The notes under the pieces are model-generated. The model was not told where the DNA came from. It worked only from the letters and a program-made list of their open reading frames with translations, and made no database searches. Positions 27,290-35,902 of a stretch of DNA of 64,000 nt are shown in pieces (position 1 is the stretch's first letter; each line of letters starts with the position of its first letter). Origin of the DNA: JAAYYM01 sp964638005. GTDB taxonomy: Bacteria; Bacillota; Clostridia; Lachnospirales; Lachnospiraceae. The stretch covers positions 1 to 64,000 of the forward strand of contig CAZWXS010000003.1 in NCBI GenBank assembly GCA_964638005.1, given 5' to 3'. A program made the position numbers and the translations under genes.

Positions 27290-28678
27290 ATGGAAAAGAC
27301 AATGGAGAAAATCGTAGCACTGGCAAAGGCAAGGGGGTTCGTATATCCGGGTTCAGAGATATACGGCGGACTTGCAAATACATGGGATTTCGGTAATCTC
27401 GGCGTAGAACTCAAGAACAATGTAAAAAAGGCATGGTGGCAGAAGTTCGTTATGGAGAGTCCGTACAATGTCGGTGTTGATTGCGCGATACTGATGAATC
27501 CGCAGACATGGGTAGCATCAGGACATCTCGGCAGCTTTTCTGATCCTTTGATGGATTGTAAGGAATGCCATGAGAGATTCAGAGCAGACAAGATGATAGA
27601 AGACTATGCGGCTGAAAAGGGAATTACACTGGAAAGCTCCGTAGATGGTTGGACACAGGAACAGATGATGGAATACATCCGTGAGAACAGCATTGCATGT
27701 CCGACATGCGGCAAGCATAACTTTACGGACATCCGTCAGTTCAATCTGATGTTCAAGACATTTCAGGGGGTTACAGAGGATGCTAAAAATACAGTATATT
27801 TGAGACCTGAGACAGCACAGGGCATTTTTGTTAATTTTAAAAATGTACAGCGTACTTCCAGAAAGAAGATTCCGTTTGGTATCTGTCAGGTGGGAAAATC
27901 CTTCCGTAACGAGATTACGCCGGGTAACTTTATCTTCCGCGTACGTGAGTTTGAGCAGATGGAGATGGAATTCTTCTGCGAGCCTGATACGGATCTTGAA
28001 TGGTTTGCATATTGGAAGCAGTATTGCATTGACTTCCTCAAGTCTCTCGGTATGAAGGAAGAGGAGATGAGGGTCAGAGATCACGATGCAGAGGAATTGT
28101 CTTTCTACTCTAAGGCGACTTCCGATATCGAGTTCCTGTTCCCGTTTGGCTGGGGTGAGCTTTGGGGCATTGCAGACAGAACGGATTATGATCTGACGCA
28201 GCACCAGAATGTGTCGGGCGAGGATCTGTCCTACTTTGATGATGAGAAACGTGAAAAGTATATTCCTTATGTCATTGAACCTTCATTGGGCGTAGAGAGA
28301 ATGTTCTTGGCATTCCTGTGCGGTGCATATGATGAAGAGGAAATCGGCGAGGGAGATGTCAGAACCGTATTACATTTCCATCCGGCACTTGCTCCGATTA
28401 AAATCGGTGTACTGCCATTGTCTAAAAAACTGAATGAGGGTGCGGAGAAAATCTTTGCAGACCTTTCAAAGAAGTATAATTGTGAATTTGATGATCGTGG
28501 AAACATCGGCAAGCGCTACAGAAGACAGGACGAGATCGGTACACCGTTCTGCGTCACATATGATTTTGAATCCGAGACAGATGGCATGGTGACAGTCAGA
28601 GAACGTGATTCTATGGCACAGGAGAGAATTAAGATAGATGAATTAAATCTTTATTTTGAGGACAAATTCACATTTTAG
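27290..28678 (+). CDS. glyS: Glycyl-tRNA synthetase (single-chain, class II)
   Basis: Charges tRNA-Gly. The 462-residue protein is the homodimeric class II form, not the two-subunit GlyQ/GlyS type. It has the N-terminal RGFVYPGSEIYGG, the GHLGSFSDP segment, CPTCGKH, the motif 2 region (FRNEITPG), motif 3 (EPSLGVER) and a C-terminal anticodon-binding domain. The start at 27290 is chosen because AGAGGAAG lies just before it; the longer frame from 27233 adds 19 unlikely residues. No T-box leader is visible in the 72-base gap. Confidence 0.96.
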   Translation: MEKTMEKIVALAKARGFVYPGSEIYGGLANTWDFGNLGVELKNNVKKAWWQKFVMESPYNVGVDCAILMNPQTWVASGHLGSFSDPLMDCKECHERFRADKMIEDYAAEKGITLESSVDGWTQEQMMEYIRENSIACPTCGKHNFTDIRQFNLMFKTFQGVTEDAKNTVYLRPETAQGIFVNFKNVQRTSRKKIPFGICQVGKSFRNEITPGNFIFRVREFEQMEMEFFCEPDTDLEWFAYWKQYCIDFLKSLGMKEEEMRVRDHDAEELSFYSKATSDIEFLFPFGWGELWGIADRTDYDLTQHQNVSGEDLSYFDDEKREKYIPYVIEPSLGVERMFLAFLCGAYDEEEIGEGDVRTVLHFHPALAPIKIGVLPLSKKLNEGAEKIFADLSKKYNCEFDDRGNIGKRYRRQDEIGTPFCVTYDFESETDGMVTVRERDSMAQERIKIDELNLYFEDKFTF

Positions 28679-28736
28679 CATGAACAGGGGTGAATATCCT
28701 TTTATAACCGAATGAATATATTATACAAAAAAATGC

Positions 28737-28765
28737 TAGACATGCCAAAATCTTTATGATATAAT
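28737..28765 (+). promoter_or_regulatory. Promoter of the ppdK leader
   Basis: TAGACA (28737-28742), 17 bases, TATAAT (28760-28765). Predicted transcript start near 28772, about 245 bases before ppdK. Confidence 0.8.
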
Positions 28766-28835
28766 TTCTGTGCGTAGAGGGAAGACATTGAAACACAAAT
28801 GTCGGTGTCTCAAAAACAAACAAAAAGGAAATTGT

Positions 28836-28958
28836 ATGATTAGATTGAATATTCGATTGCGAGCAAAGGAGCGAACAAAGAATATAAATATTGCACAAAA
28901 GGCCAAATTACCCAAGGGGGGAAATTTGGCTTTTTTATATTTTATGCAGATGCTCTGA
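28836..28958 (+). CDS. Possible 40-codon leader peptide of ppdK
   Basis: A short frame with AAGGA about seven bases before its ATG. The first 13 codons include AGA at position 3 and CGA at positions 7, 9 and 13, and the peptide is strongly basic (MIRLNIRLRAKER). The frame runs through the leader terminator at 28902-28936, so translating ribosomes would disturb the hairpin. It could regulate ppdK by attenuation, or be a chance frame within a structured RNA. Confidence 0.35.
   Translation: MIRLNIRLRAKERTKNINIAQKAKLPKGGNLAFLYFMQML
28902..28936 (+). terminator. Intrinsic terminator inside the ppdK leader
   Basis: GCCAAATT (28902-28909) pairs with AATTTGGC (28923-28930), with possible CCC/GGG pairing inside and six T residues at 28931-28936. 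A second hairpin (ATGCAG/CTGCAT enclosing CTCTGA/TCAGAG, 28944-28976) follows before ppdK. Confidence 0.82.
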
Positions 28959-29018
28959 CTTTCAGAGGACTGCATATGCTGTAAAAACCTATGAATACCA
29001 AAAGGGAGGAAAATGAAC

Positions 29019-31640
29019 ATGACAAAATGGGTGTATCTATTTAAGGAAGGAAGCGCGCAGATGCGTAATCTGCTCGGCGGTAAGGGCTGTAATCTGGCTG
29101 AGATGACCAATCTCGGTTTACCGATTCCGCAGGGCTTTACCGTTACAACAGAGGCTTGTACGGATTATTATAACAGCGGAAAGACCATCAATGATGAAAT
29201 CAAAGGACAGATCTTTGAAGCATTGGCAAAGCTTGAGGAGCAGCAGGGCAAGAAATTCGGAGATACTGAGAATCCGTTGCTGGTATCGGTTCGTTCAGGT
29301 GCACGTGCATCTATGCCGGGTATGATGGATACAATATTGAACCTTGGACTGAATGATATTGCGGTTGAGGGATTTGCGAAGAAGACAGGCAATCCGAGAT
29401 TTGCATATGATTCTTACAGAAGATTTATCCAGATGTTCTCTGATGTCGTTATGGAGATGAGCAAGACTTTCTTTGAAGGAATCTTGGATGAAATCAAGGA
29501 ATCCAAAGGAGCAAAGTTTGATACAGATTTGACGGCAGAGGACTTGAAAGAGGTTATCGCAAAGTATAAGGCAATCTATAAAGAGAAGATGGGAGAGGAG
29601 TTCCCGCAGGATCCGAAGATACAGTTGATGGAGGCTGTGAAAGCAGTGTTCCGTTCATGGGACAATCCGAGAGCCATCGTATACAGAAGAATGAACGATA
29701 TTCCGGGCGACTGGGGTACAGCAGTCAGCGTACAGGCAATGGTATTTGGTAATACAGGAAACAAATCCGGTACAGGTGTTGCATTTACCAGAAACCCGTC
29801 TACAGGCGCCAAGGGTATCTTCGGCGAGTACTTGATCAATGCACAGGGCGAGGATGTTGTTGCGGGTATCAGAACTCCTCAGCCGATCACGAAGCTGGAA
29901 GAGGATATGCCGGTTGTTTATAAGCAGTTCATGGAAATTGCGAATAAGTTGGAAAATCACTATCGCGATATGCAGGATATGGAGTTTACAATCGAAGATG
30001 AGAAGTTATTCTTCTTACAGACACGTAACGGCAAGAGAACCGCTCCTGCAGCTCTGCAGATTGCTTGTGATCTGGTAGATGAGGGTAAGATTACGCCGGA
30101 AGAGGCAGTTATGAGAATCGAAGCAAAATCTCTTGACCAGTTGTTACATCCGACTTTTGTACCACAGGCATTAAAGGACGGCAAACTGCTTGGACAGGCA
30201 CTGCCTGCATCACCGGGAGCTGCTGCAGGACGCGTATACTTCACTGCAGATGAAGCAAAGGCTCATCATGAAGCGGGAGAGAGAGTTGTACTTGTAAGAC
30301 TGGAGACTTCACCGGAAGATATCGAGGGAATGCATGCAGCAGAGGGTATCCTGACAGTCCGTGGCGGTATGACATCTCATGCAGCTGTTGTAGCACGTGG
30401 TATGGGAACAGCTTGCGTATCGGGATGTGGTGAAATCCAGATTGACGAGGCAGCAAAAGTATTTAAGCTCGGCGGTGAGACTATCGTTGAGGGTGACTAT
30501 ATTTCATTAGATGGCTCTACAGGTAAGATCTATCTGGGAGACATTCAGACAGAGGAAGCTAAGATCGGCGGCAACTTCGGACGTATCATGGGCTGGGCTG
30601 ACCAGTACAGAAAGCTGCAGGTCAGAACCAATGCAGATACACCGGCAGATGCAAGAAACGCAGTGAAGCTCGGCGCAGAAGGAATCGGACTTTGCCGTAC
30701 AGAGCATATGTTCTTTGAGCCGGAGAGAATTCCGAAGATCCGTCAGATGATTTTATCAACGACTGTAGAAGAGCGTACGGAAGCATTGATCGGATTGACA
30801 CCATACCAGAAAGAGGACTTCAAGGGAATCTATGAGGCTATGGAGGGAAGATCGGTTACCATCCGTTTCTTAGATCCGCCTCTTCATGAGTTTGTTCCGA
30901 CCGATGAGAAGGATATTGAGGAATTGGCAAAACGCATGAACTTAACGGTTCAGCAGGTAAAGGAAACTTGTGATGCATTACATGAGTTCAATCCGATGAT
31001 GGGACACCGTGGATGTCGTCTTGCGGTTACTTATCCTGAAATCGCCAAGATGCAGACCCGTGCGGTCATGGAAGCTGCTATCGAAGTGAAGAATGAAAAG
31101 GGTTATGATATTGAACCTGAAATTATGATACCGCTTGTTGGAGATAAGAAGGAACTGAAGTTTGTCAAGGATGCAGTCGTTGAGGTTGCTGAACTGGTGA
31201 AGAAGGAAAAGAATTCGGATATCGTATATCATGTAGGAACGATGATTGAGATTCCGAGAGCTGCATTACTTGCAAATGAAATTGCGGAAGAGGCAGAGTT
31301 CTTCTCATTCGGAACCAATGACTTGACACAGATGACGTTTGGATTTTCTCGTGATGATGCAGGTAAGTTCCTGGATGCATATTATAAATCAAAGATCTAC
31401 GAATCAGATCCGTTTGCAAAGCTTGACCAGAATGGTGTCGGACAACTCGTAGAGATGGCAGCCAAGAAGGGACGTGCTACAAGACCTGACCTTCATCTTG
31501 GAATCTGCGGAGAGCACGGCGGGGATCCTGCTTCCATAGAGTTCTGTCATAAGGTAGGACTGGATTATGTATCTTGTTCACCGTTCAGAGTACCGATTGC
31601 AAGACTTGCAGCAGCACAGGCAGCGTTGGCTGAGAAGTAA
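29019..31640 (+). CDS. ppdK: Pyruvate, phosphate dikinase
   Basis: Interconverts pyruvate, ATP and phosphate with PEP, AMP and pyrophosphate. The 873-residue protein has the N-terminal ATP-grasp domain (GGKGCNLAEM, SVRSGARASMPGM). The swivelling phosphohistidine domain has GGMTSHAAVVARG near residue 452, and the C-terminal TIM-barrel PEP/pyruvate domain has GLCRTEHMF and GICGEHGGDP. ATG 29019 sits nine bases after GGGAGG (29004-29009). An ATG six bases earlier (29013) is only three bases away from it. With pyk downstream, both directions of the PEP-pyruvate step are covered locally. Expression is probably controlled through the leader at 28772-29018. Confidence 0.97.
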   Translation: MTKWVYLFKEGSAQMRNLLGGKGCNLAEMTNLGLPIPQGFTVTTEACTDYYNSGKTINDEIKGQIFEALAKLEEQQGKKFGDTENPLLVSVRSGARASMPGMMDTILNLGLNDIAVEGFAKKTGNPRFAYDSYRRFIQMFSDVVMEMSKTFFEGILDEIKESKGAKFDTDLTAEDLKEVIAKYKAIYKEKMGEEFPQDPKIQLMEAVKAVFRSWDNPRAIVYRRMNDIPGDWGTAVSVQAMVFGNTGNKSGTGVAFTRNPSTGAKGIFGEYLINAQGEDVVAGIRTPQPITKLEEDMPVVYKQFMEIANKLENHYRDMQDMEFTIEDEKLFFLQTRNGKRTAPAALQIACDLVDEGKITPEEAVMRIEAKSLDQLLHPTFVPQALKDGKLLGQALPASPGAAAGRVYFTADEAKAHHEAGERVVLVRLETSPEDIEGMHAAEGILTVRGGMTSHAAVVARGMGTACVSGCGEIQIDEAAKVFKLGGETIVEGDYISLDGSTGKIYLGDIQTEEAKIGGNFGRIMGWADQYRKLQVRTNADTPADARNAVKLGAEGIGLCRTEHMFFEPERIPKIRQMILSTTVEERTEALIGLTPYQKEDFKGIYEAMEGRSVTIRFLDPPLHEFVPTDEKDIEELAKRMNLTVQQVKETCDALHEFNPMMGHRGCRLAVTYPEIAKMQTRAVMEAAIEVKNEKGYDIEPEIMIPLVGDKKELKFVKDAVVEVAELVKKEKNSDIVYHVGTMIEIPRAALLANEIAEEAEFFSFGTNDLTQMTFGFSRDDAGKFLDAYYKSKIYESDPFAKLDQNGVGQLVEMAAKKGRATRPDLHLGICGEHGGDPASIEFCHKVGLDYVSCSPFRVPIARLAAAQAALAEK

Positions 31641-31671
31641 GATTAGAAAGCTGCACTTCGGATGAAATCAA

Positions 31672-31704
31672 AAAAGCGTATCACCGAAATGGTGGTACGC
31701 TTTT
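31672..31704 (+). terminator. Intrinsic terminator after ppdK
   Basis: AAAAGCGTA (31672-31680) pairs perfectly with TACGCTTTT (31696-31704), with an inner CACC/GGTG pairing. Confidence 0.85.
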
Positions 31705-31767
31705 GCACTATTCATAGGGCACATTGCCAATGCGTAAACTGTAATAAAATCAAAAAATGACAGTATT

Positions 31768-31932
31768 TCATTTTTGCTCCATCAGATGTTCAGCAAATGC
31801 AATCAATTCTTTGCGCTGCTGTTCGTCCAACTGCATAATTTCTTTCGCAAACTGTCCGACTGAGACGTTTTCAATAAATGTTTCATCCGGCTGTATGTGT
31901 TCAGAACTCTTATTTTTTTCTTTATTTTTCAT
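31768..31932 (-). CDS. Small hypothetical protein, 54 residues
   Basis: A short, charged, probably helical protein on the minus strand. The N-terminus is lysine-rich and polar, and the C-terminal half (QLDEQQRKELIAFAEHLMEQK region) is amphipathic. GGAGG lies four bases before the ATG at 31932, and a plausible promoter lies further upstream (31979-32008). A longer frame to 31983 lacks such a site. No family is recognised. A weak hairpin with a T-run on the minus strand (31755-31773) overlaps its end. Confidence 0.6.
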   Translation of the reverse strand: MKNKEKNKSSEHIQPDETFIENVSVGQFAKEIMQLDEQQRKELIAFAEHLMEQK

Positions 31933-31978
31933 ACAGCCTCCATTCTGCGTCAGCAGGGTACAAGAAATATCTGTATTT

Positions 31979-32008
31979 ATCATAACAGATACAAATACTG
32001 TTTGTAAA
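31979..32008 (-). promoter_or_regulatory. Promoter for the 54-residue ORF
   Basis: On the minus strand: TTTACA (32008-32003), an 18-base spacer, and TATGAT (31984-31979). Confidence 0.5.
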
Positions 32009-32134
32009 TGGAAATATCATGTAAATAAATCTAAACACCTTTTTTGCGTAAAATGGGTATGATTTTAGAAGATACTGTGTTAAAATGTTCGAGGTGAATA
32101 AGGAAAATAATGAGAATGTCATATGGAGGAAACA

Positions 32135-33562
32135 ATGAAGAAGACAAAGATCGTATGTACAATGGGACCGGCGAGCAATCAAGAGGATGTGCTCAGGCAG
32201 ATGATAGAGAAAGGGATGAATGTAGCGCGGCTGAACTTTTCGCACGGAACACATGAGTATCATAAGGAAAATATAGATCTGATTAAGAAAATCAGAGAAG
32301 AGATGGGGATTCCGTTAGCCATCATGCTGGATACTAAGGGACCGGAAATCAGAACTGGAGACTTTGTCGAGGGAAAAGTGGAGCTGAAAGAAGGAGCAAC
32401 ATTTACACTGACGACAAGAGATGTTGCGGGAACTGAGGAAATCGTGTCCATCACGTATCCGGAATTGCCGCACGATCTGCAGTCCGGTAATACTGTGCTG
32501 ATAGATGACGGCAGTATTGAACTGTGTGTTAAAGAGTGTACGGATACGGATATTATCTGTGAGGTCATTAACGGTGGATTTGTCAGCAATCACAAGGGCA
32601 TCAACGTGCCGTGTGTACATCTGAATATGCCGTATATGAGTGAAGCGGACAAGGCAGATGTCAGATTCGGTGTGGAGCAGGATGTGGATTTCATTGCAGC
32701 ATCATTTGTACGCTGTGAGGATGACATTGTAGAACTCCGAAAATTTGTGGACTATTACGGCGGACAGAATATCAAGTTGATTTCTAAGATAGAAAATGTA
32801 GAGGGTATCGAGAATTTCGATTCTATCCTGAGCCATTCGGACGGTATTATGGTAGCGAGAGGCGATATGGGCGTTGAAGTGGAATACGAGCGACTGCCCG
32901 GGCTGCAGAAGCGTTTTATCGACAGATGCTATAAGGCGGGTAAGATGGTTATAACGGCAACACAGATGTTAGAGTCCATGATCGAGCATCCGCATCCGAC
33001 AAGAGCAGAGATTACGGACGTGGCAAATGCTGTCTTTGATGGGACGAGTGCTGTTATGCTTTCGGGTGAGACAGCTATGGGTAAGTATCCGGTACTGACG
33101 GTTGAGGTTATGGCAAAGATCGCCCGTCAGGCAGAACGGGATTATTTTGAGATTAAGAAGCGAAGCTCCATCCGTTATGAGATGGATCAGAACGATATCA
33201 CCAATGCAGTCTGTGATGCGGCCTGCACAACAGCGAAGGACATCGGTGCCAAGGCAATCATTGCGGTGACCAAGTATGGACAGACAGCAAGGCGTATGTC
33301 GAAATTCAGACCGCAGGAGCCCATCGTGGCAGCAACACCGGAAACAAAAACCTTTCATCAATTGGCTTTGTCATGGGGTGTATATCCGGTACTTGCACGT
33401 TATCAGAAGACGCAGGAGGAACTGTTCGATCATGCGATTGCCTGTGCAAAGCGGATCGATGTGGTCGAAACGGGAGACACGGTTGTCATTGCTGCCGGCA
33501 TTCCTTTAGACACACCGGGCGGAACTAATCTGATCCGGGTTGAGACAGTCAGTTATGTATAG
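32135..33562 (+). CDS. pyk: Pyruvate kinase
   Basis: Transfers phosphate from PEP to ADP, the last step of glycolysis. The 475-residue protein starts KKTKIVCTMGPAS. It has NFSHG, DTKGPEIR, the catalytic lysine in LISKIENVEG, the metal-binding MVARGDMGVE motif near residue 241, and the C-terminal allosteric domain. It ends without the extra PEP-utilising domain seen in bacillar enzymes. ATG 32135 is five bases after GGAGG. An extended -10 (TGTTAAAAT, 32078-32086) lies upstream. Confidence 0.96.
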   Translation: MKKTKIVCTMGPASNQEDVLRQMIEKGMNVARLNFSHGTHEYHKENIDLIKKIREEMGIPLAIMLDTKGPEIRTGDFVEGKVELKEGATFTLTTRDVAGTEEIVSITYPELPHDLQSGNTVLIDDGSIELCVKECTDTDIICEVINGGFVSNHKGINVPCVHLNMPYMSEADKADVRFGVEQDVDFIAASFVRCEDDIVELRKFVDYYGGQNIKLISKIENVEGIENFDSILSHSDGIMVARGDMGVEVEYERLPGLQKRFIDRCYKAGKMVITATQMLESMIEHPHPTRAEITDVANAVFDGTSAVMLSGETAMGKYPVLTVEVMAKIARQAERDYFEIKKRSSIRYEMDQNDITNAVCDAACTTAKDIGAKAIIAVTKYGQTARRMSKFRPQEPIVAATPETKTFHQLALSWGVYPVLARYQKTQEELFDHAIACAKRIDVVETGDTVVIAAGIPLDTPGGTNLIRVETVSYV

Positions 33563-33615
33563 AGAATTGGCACAATAGGGTGTATCAGACATAGAAGCAG
33601 CAAGATGCTGCGGAA

Positions 33616-33660
33616 ACGAAAAAGGATGTCGGCGTGAAAATGCCGGCATCCCTTTTTCGT
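33616..33660 (+). terminator. Intrinsic terminator after pyk
   Basis: A long stem: GGATGTCGGC (33624-33633) pairs with GCCGGCATCC (33642-33651) with one G-U, flanked by ACGAAAAA and TTTTTCGT. It may work in both directions. Confidence 0.9.
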
Positions 33661-33891
33661 GGAACTAAAGGAGAAAAATCTATATGAAGGGAAATTGTTG
33701 TTTGTCGAAGCTAATCGGTCAAACACGCCCTCTGATAAGTATGCGCATTGTGTGTGAACATGTTCACCGTTAACTTCATTTGATAGTTATCAGTATAAGA
33801 TGAAATTGTGACAAAACCGTGTACGGTTTCTAAAACAAACGTAAACTTCAAATTAAGAAATCGGGTAGTAAAAATAAAAATCAAAAATATG

Positions 33892-33920
33892 TTGACAGAC
33901 GACATATGTCGTGGTACGAT
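33892..33920 (+). promoter_or_regulatory. Promoter with operator palindrome for CPBP-PadR-DUF2812 operon
   Basis: TTGACA (33892-33897), a 17-base spacer and TACGAT (33915-33920). The spacer holds a perfect 14-base palindrome, ACGACATATGTCGT (33899-33912). Two related half-sites follow: ATATGTCG at 33919-33926 and ATATATCG at 33936-33943. This fits autoregulation by the PadR protein of the operon. The rest of 33663-33891 has two more palindromes (33754-33767 and 33814-33829) and a 29-codon frame at 33684-33773 after AAAGGAG, which I could not support as a gene. Confidence 0.7.
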
Positions 33921-33980
33921 ATGTCGAGTAAGAGATATATCGAGTGACGACAGTGGTTAACAGATAAAGGAGAGAGCAAG

Positions 33981-34913
33981 ATGGAAGAAAACATAGTAAG
34001 AGAAAGTAACGAAGAAGAGATTAAGCCGGAAGAGCAACAGTTGACAGGAGGTGTGCAGAAAGGGTGGATATTATCCATTCTGTATGCCCTCGGACTGATT
34101 GCTCTGATGCTGGGGATACAGGTGACTCTGGGAATTGCAGGAGCAGTCGTCGAGATGGCCTGGATGCTCATTTCATCAGGCGGTGATACCGAACAGGTCA
34201 TGGCGAATTATCAGGAGGAAGTTATGAATAACGGATTCCTTACGACGATATCGGTCATTGCAACGCTTGTAACGACAACACTGTTTGGCTTGTGGTATAA
34301 GCTTAAGTATGTAAAGCATTATGACAGAAAGCAGTTTTGCAGCACTATGAAAGAGGCTTTTACGGTTCCAAAGACGGTATACTTTGTATTAGTGGCCGTG
34401 ACATGTTATGTGCTTGCAATCAATATTGTGAACGTTATCAATTTCTTCAGTTCCGAGTCGGTAGATGCTTATATGCAGGTTGCGGAATCATTGACCAGCG
34501 GCAACGGTGTACTGTCCTTTTTGCTGATCGTGGTCTTAGCGCCGATAGGCGAGGAATGTTTGGTCAGAGGATTGATACAGCGCAGATTGGGCAAGTACTT
34601 TCCGATTATAGGAGTTCTCGTGTTGGAAACACTGTTTTTTGGCCTGATGCATGCCAACATCGTGCAGGCATTATATGTCATACCGCTTGGAGCGGCAACA
34701 GGTTATCTGTCCTATCGGTACAAGTCTGTATTGCCGGCAATCCTGTTTCATGCATTTTATAATTTCACACCAAGAATCATTGCATTGCTGCCGGAAACGA
34801 TCACGAACCAAGACTTGACATGGTATATAGCGGCGGCAGTGTTAACGGTATGTGCGGTTGTGCTTTGGCAGCCGGTGATGGGAAAGGAGCAAAGATATGT
34901 TGATGAAGATTGA
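33981..34913 (+). CDS. CPBP family intramembrane metalloprotease
   Basis: The 310-residue protein has about eight membrane helices. It carries the three CPBP (Abi/Rce1-like) motifs: EECLVR (EExxxR), FFGLMH (FxxxH) and HAFYNF (HxxxN). These residues form the metal site of type II CAAX-like proteases in the membrane. Bacterial members are linked to peptide maturation, bacteriocin self-protection or regulated proteolysis; which applies here is unknown. AAAGGAGAG precedes the ATG. Its end overlaps the PadR gene by 17 bases. Confidence 0.88.
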   Translation: MEENIVRESNEEEIKPEEQQLTGGVQKGWILSILYALGLIALMLGIQVTLGIAGAVVEMAWMLISSGGDTEQVMANYQEEVMNNGFLTTISVIATLVTTTLFGLWYKLKYVKHYDRKQFCSTMKEAFTVPKTVYFVLVAVTCYVLAINIVNVINFFSSESVDAYMQVAESLTSGNGVLSFLLIVVLAPIGEECLVRGLIQRRLGKYFPIIGVLVLETLFFGLMHANIVQALYVIPLGAATGYLSYRYKSVLPAILFHAFYNFTPRIIALLPETITNQDLTWYIAAAVLTVCAVVLWQPVMGKEQRYVDED

Positions 34914-35250
34914 ACCGCTTACGGAGAGTTACTTCTATATATTGCTTTGTATGTACAGGGAAGCGTCTCATGGCTACGGCATCATGCAGGAGACATTGCG
35001 CCTTTCAAAGGGACGGGTCAAGATCGGTTCCGGAACGATGTACGGGGCAGTCAGCAATATGATGAAAAAGGGATGGATCAATGAAGTGAAGTGCATGGGA
35101 ACGGATGAAAAGAATAAAAGGATGTATGAATTGACTGAGATCGGAAGGGGCGTTCTGGAGGCAGAAATCAATAGGTTGTATGAACTTGTAGACAGTGCCG
35201 ATCAGGTTACGGGGCATATACAGCCGACGGTATCGGAGGTATCAATATGA
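34897..35250 (+). CDS. PadR family transcriptional regulator
   Basis: The 117-residue protein has a winged helix domain (residues about 8-85) with YILLCMYREASHGYGIMQ and the wing-helix GSGTMYGAVSNMMKKGW, as in PadR proteins. A short C-terminal dimerisation helix follows. It starts inside the CPBP gene after AAAGGAGC and overlaps the DUF2812 start by four bases. Paired PadR and DUF2812 genes are common in Firmicutes. It probably represses its own operon through the palindromes at 33899-33943. Confidence 0.9.
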   Translation: MLMKIEPLTESYFYILLCMYREASHGYGIMQETLRLSKGRVKIGSGTMYGAVSNMMKKGWINEVKCMGTDEKNKRMYELTEIGRGVLEAEINRLYELVDSADQVTGHIQPTVSEVSI

Positions 35251-35783
35251 GTAAACAAACAAAGACATCTTTTGCGGCATATGCGGCATGGAATGTGGAA
35301 ATAGAAGAGCTGACACTGAACAGACAGTCAGCGCATGGATGGCAGCTTAAGAAGGGCGGATGCTTTCACACGGTGTATACGGCAGATGACAGTGTTCGCT
35401 ATATGCATAAGATTGACTATAATCCGGATATGACAAAAGAGTCAGAGGAAAAAGAGCGTTATATAGAGATGTTCGAACAGCAAGGCTGGGAGTATATCAA
35501 TTCTACTTATAACGGATGGCACTATTTCAGAAAATCCTATGATGAAAAACTTCCCATCGGTGAGTATGATATCTATACGGATTCTGATTCCTACAGTGTT
35601 ATGATGAAAAGATGGATTCGATTGGGTCGTGTGCTGCAGATCCTGGAACTGTTTCCGGCATTGAGTAATATTTGGATCGGAATCACATTGGACAGTGGAA
35701 GCAATTTGTTTATGGGAGTACTTTTAGTCGGAGTGATCATCTGGCTGCAAAACGGCATCCATAAGATGAAAGAAAAGATCTGA
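35247..35783 (+). CDS. DUF2812 domain-containing membrane protein
   Basis: The 178-residue protein has an N-terminal soluble DUF2812 domain (about 1-115, with the WNVEIEELTLNRQSAHGWQL and YMHKIDYNPD segments). Two hydrophobic helices lie near the C-terminus (about 130-170). The function is unknown. DUF2812 proteins are regularly encoded next to PadR regulators and may act with them as sensors or anti-regulators. It is the third gene of the operon and a hairpin terminator follows. Confidence 0.87.
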   Translation: MSKQTKTSFAAYAAWNVEIEELTLNRQSAHGWQLKKGGCFHTVYTADDSVRYMHKIDYNPDMTKESEEKERYIEMFEQQGWEYINSTYNGWHYFRKSYDEKLPIGEYDIYTDSDSYSVMMKRWIRLGRVLQILELFPALSNIWIGITLDSGSNLFMGVLLVGVIIWLQNGIHKMKEKI

Positions 35784-35837
35784 ATTTCATCTTAGGACTG
35801 GAAAACATGTTATGAACGTGATAAAATGAATCAAGTT

Positions 35838-35876
35838 GGCACGCATCACAAGCGATGGTTGATGCGTGTCGTTTTT
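35838..35876 (+). terminator. Terminator between DUF2812 gene and asnA
   Basis: GGCACGCATCA (35838-35848) pairs with TGATGCGTGTC (35860-35870), one G-U, then GTTTTT. A TGGAAA/TAAAAT pair with 17-base spacing lies just before it (35802-35830), so it could also sit at the very start of an asnA leader. Confidence 0.8.
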
Positions 35877-35902
35877 GATATGAAGAAACAGGAGGAATCT
35901 AT

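Noticed and set aside
28772..29018. Known riboswitch upstream of ppdK
   Set aside because: I could not match the leader to any riboswitch consensus I know, so it is reported only as an unclassified leader.
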